Assembly (NCBI RefSeq): GCF_013112485.1
Contig: NZ_JABFHG010000023.1
Location: forward strand, 1 to 52,351
Reading direction: 5' to 3'
Source: Roseicella sp. DB1501
Lineage (GTDB): Bacteria; Pseudomonadota; Alphaproteobacteria; Acetobacterales; Acetobacteraceae
Length of the DNA stretch: 52,351 nucleotides
A program made the translations under genes and the position numbers. The notes below the pieces were generated by a model. The model searched no databases, had not been told where the DNA came from, and worked only from the letters and a program-made list of their open reading frames with translations. Below are positions 51,466 through 52,351 of the stretch, piece by piece. Position 1 is the stretch's first letter, and each line of letters begins with the position of its first letter.

Positions 51466-51918
51466 GTGCTGAAACACCGCTTCTTCCGCGCCTTCTCGAA
51501 CCTGCCCCGCTTCATGCGCCACGTGGAGCGCGTGACGGTGATCGACGAAACGCGTTCCCACTGGGTCGTGCGGGCACCGCTGGGCCGCACCGTCGAATGG
51601 GACGCAACCATCACCGAGGACCGGCCGACTGAGCGCATCGGCTGGAGCTCCGATCCGGATGCCGCGGTGCGCAACACCGGCTGGATCGAGTTCCGTCCGG
51701 CCCCTGGCAGCCGCGGCACGGAGGTGCGCGCCACCATCGCCTATGAGCCGCCCGCCGGACAGCTGGGCCGTCTGGTGGCGCAACTCTGGGGTGAGGAGCC
51801 GAGCAAGCAGGCGCATGACGACCTGCGCCGCCTGAAGCAGGTGCTGGAAACCGGTGAGGTCCCCACCCCCGCCATGCGCCGCATGGATGCTGATGCCGCC
51901 ATGCCCGACGCCGCCTGA
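51466..51918 (+). CDS. SRPBCC-family protein, N-terminus probably lost
   Basis: 150 residues from a GTG at 51466. FSNLPRFMRHVERVTVIDET, WVVRAPLGRTVEWDATITED and RGTEVRATIAYEPPAGQLGR are typical of polyketide cyclase/dehydrase-like SRPBCC proteins, but the usual first strand and VYxFWR helix are missing or altered (VLKHRFFRAF), and the gene begins 29 bases after the preceding stop. A ligand-binding role is usual for the fold. The missing N-terminus suggests a deletion joined it to the binding-protein gene. Confidence 0.7.
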   Translation: MLKHRFFRAFSNLPRFMRHVERVTVIDETRSHWVVRAPLGRTVEWDATITEDRPTERIGWSSDPDAAVRNTGWIEFRPAPGSRGTEVRATIAYEPPAGQLGRLVAQLWGEEPSKQAHDDLRRLKQVLETGEVPTPAMRRMDADAAMPDAA

Positions 51919-51929
51919 GGAGGGGAACC

Positions 51930-52226
51930 ATGCGAGCCATTGTCTGGAACGGCGTCAACGACCTGCGGGTGGAGACCGCGCCGGACCCGGAGATCATCAG
52001 CCCACATGACGCCATCGTGCGGGTGACGATGTCGTCGGTCTGCGGCTCCGACCTGCACCTGCTCGGCGGCTACATTCCCGCCATGAAACCCGGCGACATC
52101 ATCGGCCACGAGTTCATGGGCGAGGTGGTGGATGTCGGAGGCGAGGTCGGCAAGGTGCGGAAGGGCGACCGGGTGATCGTGGTCTCGATCCTGGGCTGCG
52201 GCCAGTGCGAGCATTGCCGGCGCACC
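51930..52226 (+). pseudogene. Zinc-dependent alcohol dehydrogenase, cut by an IS66-family element
   Basis: From ATG 51930: MRAIVWNGVNDLRVETAPDP, SSVCGSDLHLLGG (catalytic zinc Cys), IIGHEFMGEVVDVG (His-Glu) and CGQCEHCRR, the start of the structural zinc loop. After about 99 codons it runs into the IS at 52227 and stops after nine foreign codons. The catalytic start fits formaldehyde/alcohol dehydrogenases of the MDR family. The remainder may resume beyond the window. Confidence 0.8.
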
Positions 52227-52351
52227 GTAAGCGTCAGCCATCAGTGGCCTTGAGATGCCCGGGCTTGCCTGCCGAGATAGCGGGCATGACGGACGAAGCT
52301 GACGTGGCGGAACCGCTCGGAGCGGGTTCTTATGACGGTCGGAAGGGCACG
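52227..52351 (+). mobile_element. IS66-family insertion sequence, left end
   Basis: From 52227 the sequence begins GTAAGCGTCAGCCATC, the characteristic GTAAGCG start of IS66-family ends, precisely where the dehydrogenase similarity stops. A TnpA-like reading frame begins at 52286. The other end is outside the window. Confidence 0.7.
52286..52351 (+). CDS. IS66 TnpA, N-terminal 22 codons
   Basis: ATG at 52286 opens MTDEADVAEPLGAGSYDGR then KGT to the window edge. The context (59 bases inside an IS66 end) and the composition match TnpA, the small HTH protein of IS66 elements, where a RRRW-type HTH would come next. Recognition depends mainly on context. Confidence 0.5.
   Translation, partial: MTDEADVAEPLGAGSYDGRKGT

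Overview
This is a GC-rich window, probably from an alphaproteobacterium of the Acetobacteraceae (Roseomonas-like). That placement is an inference from base composition, the many tripartite-tricarboxylate (Bug) and branched-chain-type binding proteins, and the style of the mobile elements. At least part of it is a plasmid or chromid: 37.2-40 kb holds a ParA ATPase, a ribbon-helix-helix partner, a RepA-type initiator and a set of 17-bp iterons on both sides of rep, enclosing an AT-rich stretch. No tRNA, rRNA or CRISPR array was seen.

Layout. 0-5 kb: a catalase-like gene cut by an IS3-family element, a Major Royal Jelly Protein-like beta-propeller gene, then three insertion sequences packed end to end (IS630, IS4/IS701-type, IS6). 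5-20.5 kb: a catabolic and uptake region with a two-domain carboxymuconolactone-decarboxylase-like protein, a complete branched-chain-type ABC transporter (binding protein, LivH, fused LivM-LivG, LivF), a 6-oxocamphor-hydrolase-like C-C hydrolase, an iron-type alcohol dehydrogenase, a Type I Baeyer-Villiger monooxygenase, an SDR, a Bug receptor and three paralogous periplasmic binding proteins. Monooxygenase plus beta-diketone hydrolase plus dehydrogenases suggests breakdown of a cyclic (terpenoid-like) ketone. A LacI-family regulator at 21 kb with a double operator is a candidate controller. 22-26 kb: broken IS110, an IS5-family element and a truncated DUF2924/serine recombinase/HTH trio. 26.4-31.3 kb: a dienoyl-CoA-reductase-like SDR, an acyl-CoA ligase of the ATP-grasp type, a Bug receptor and a convergent LysR regulator, likely an acyl-CoA catabolic operon.

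32-37 kb: a SWIM zinc-finger protein, then an overlapping operon of a tyrosine recombinase, a 216-residue unknown and a ScpA-like kleisin. 37-40 kb: par/rep and origin. 40-43 kb: a DUF4411 PIN / ImmA-IrrE pair co-transcribed with a serine resolvase that has a repeat-rich candidate res site. 43-44.2 kb: a low-GC island with a 25-bp perfect hairpin and a broken ParB-derived chimera. 44.4-47.7 kb: an overlapping operon of a MerR-like HTH protein and two catalytically complete tyrosine recombinases. 48.7-49.5 kb: a divergent KilA-N/HNH protein ending in a strong terminator. 50.2-52.3 kb: another binding protein, an SRPBCC protein, and a zinc alcohol dehydrogenase cut by an IS66-family element.

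The least-explained parts are the recombinase-unknown-ScpA operon, the HTH-Int-Int operon with its palindrome-bearing upstream region, and the two-sided iteron origin. Together they read as a plasmid maintenance region richer in recombinases than usual.
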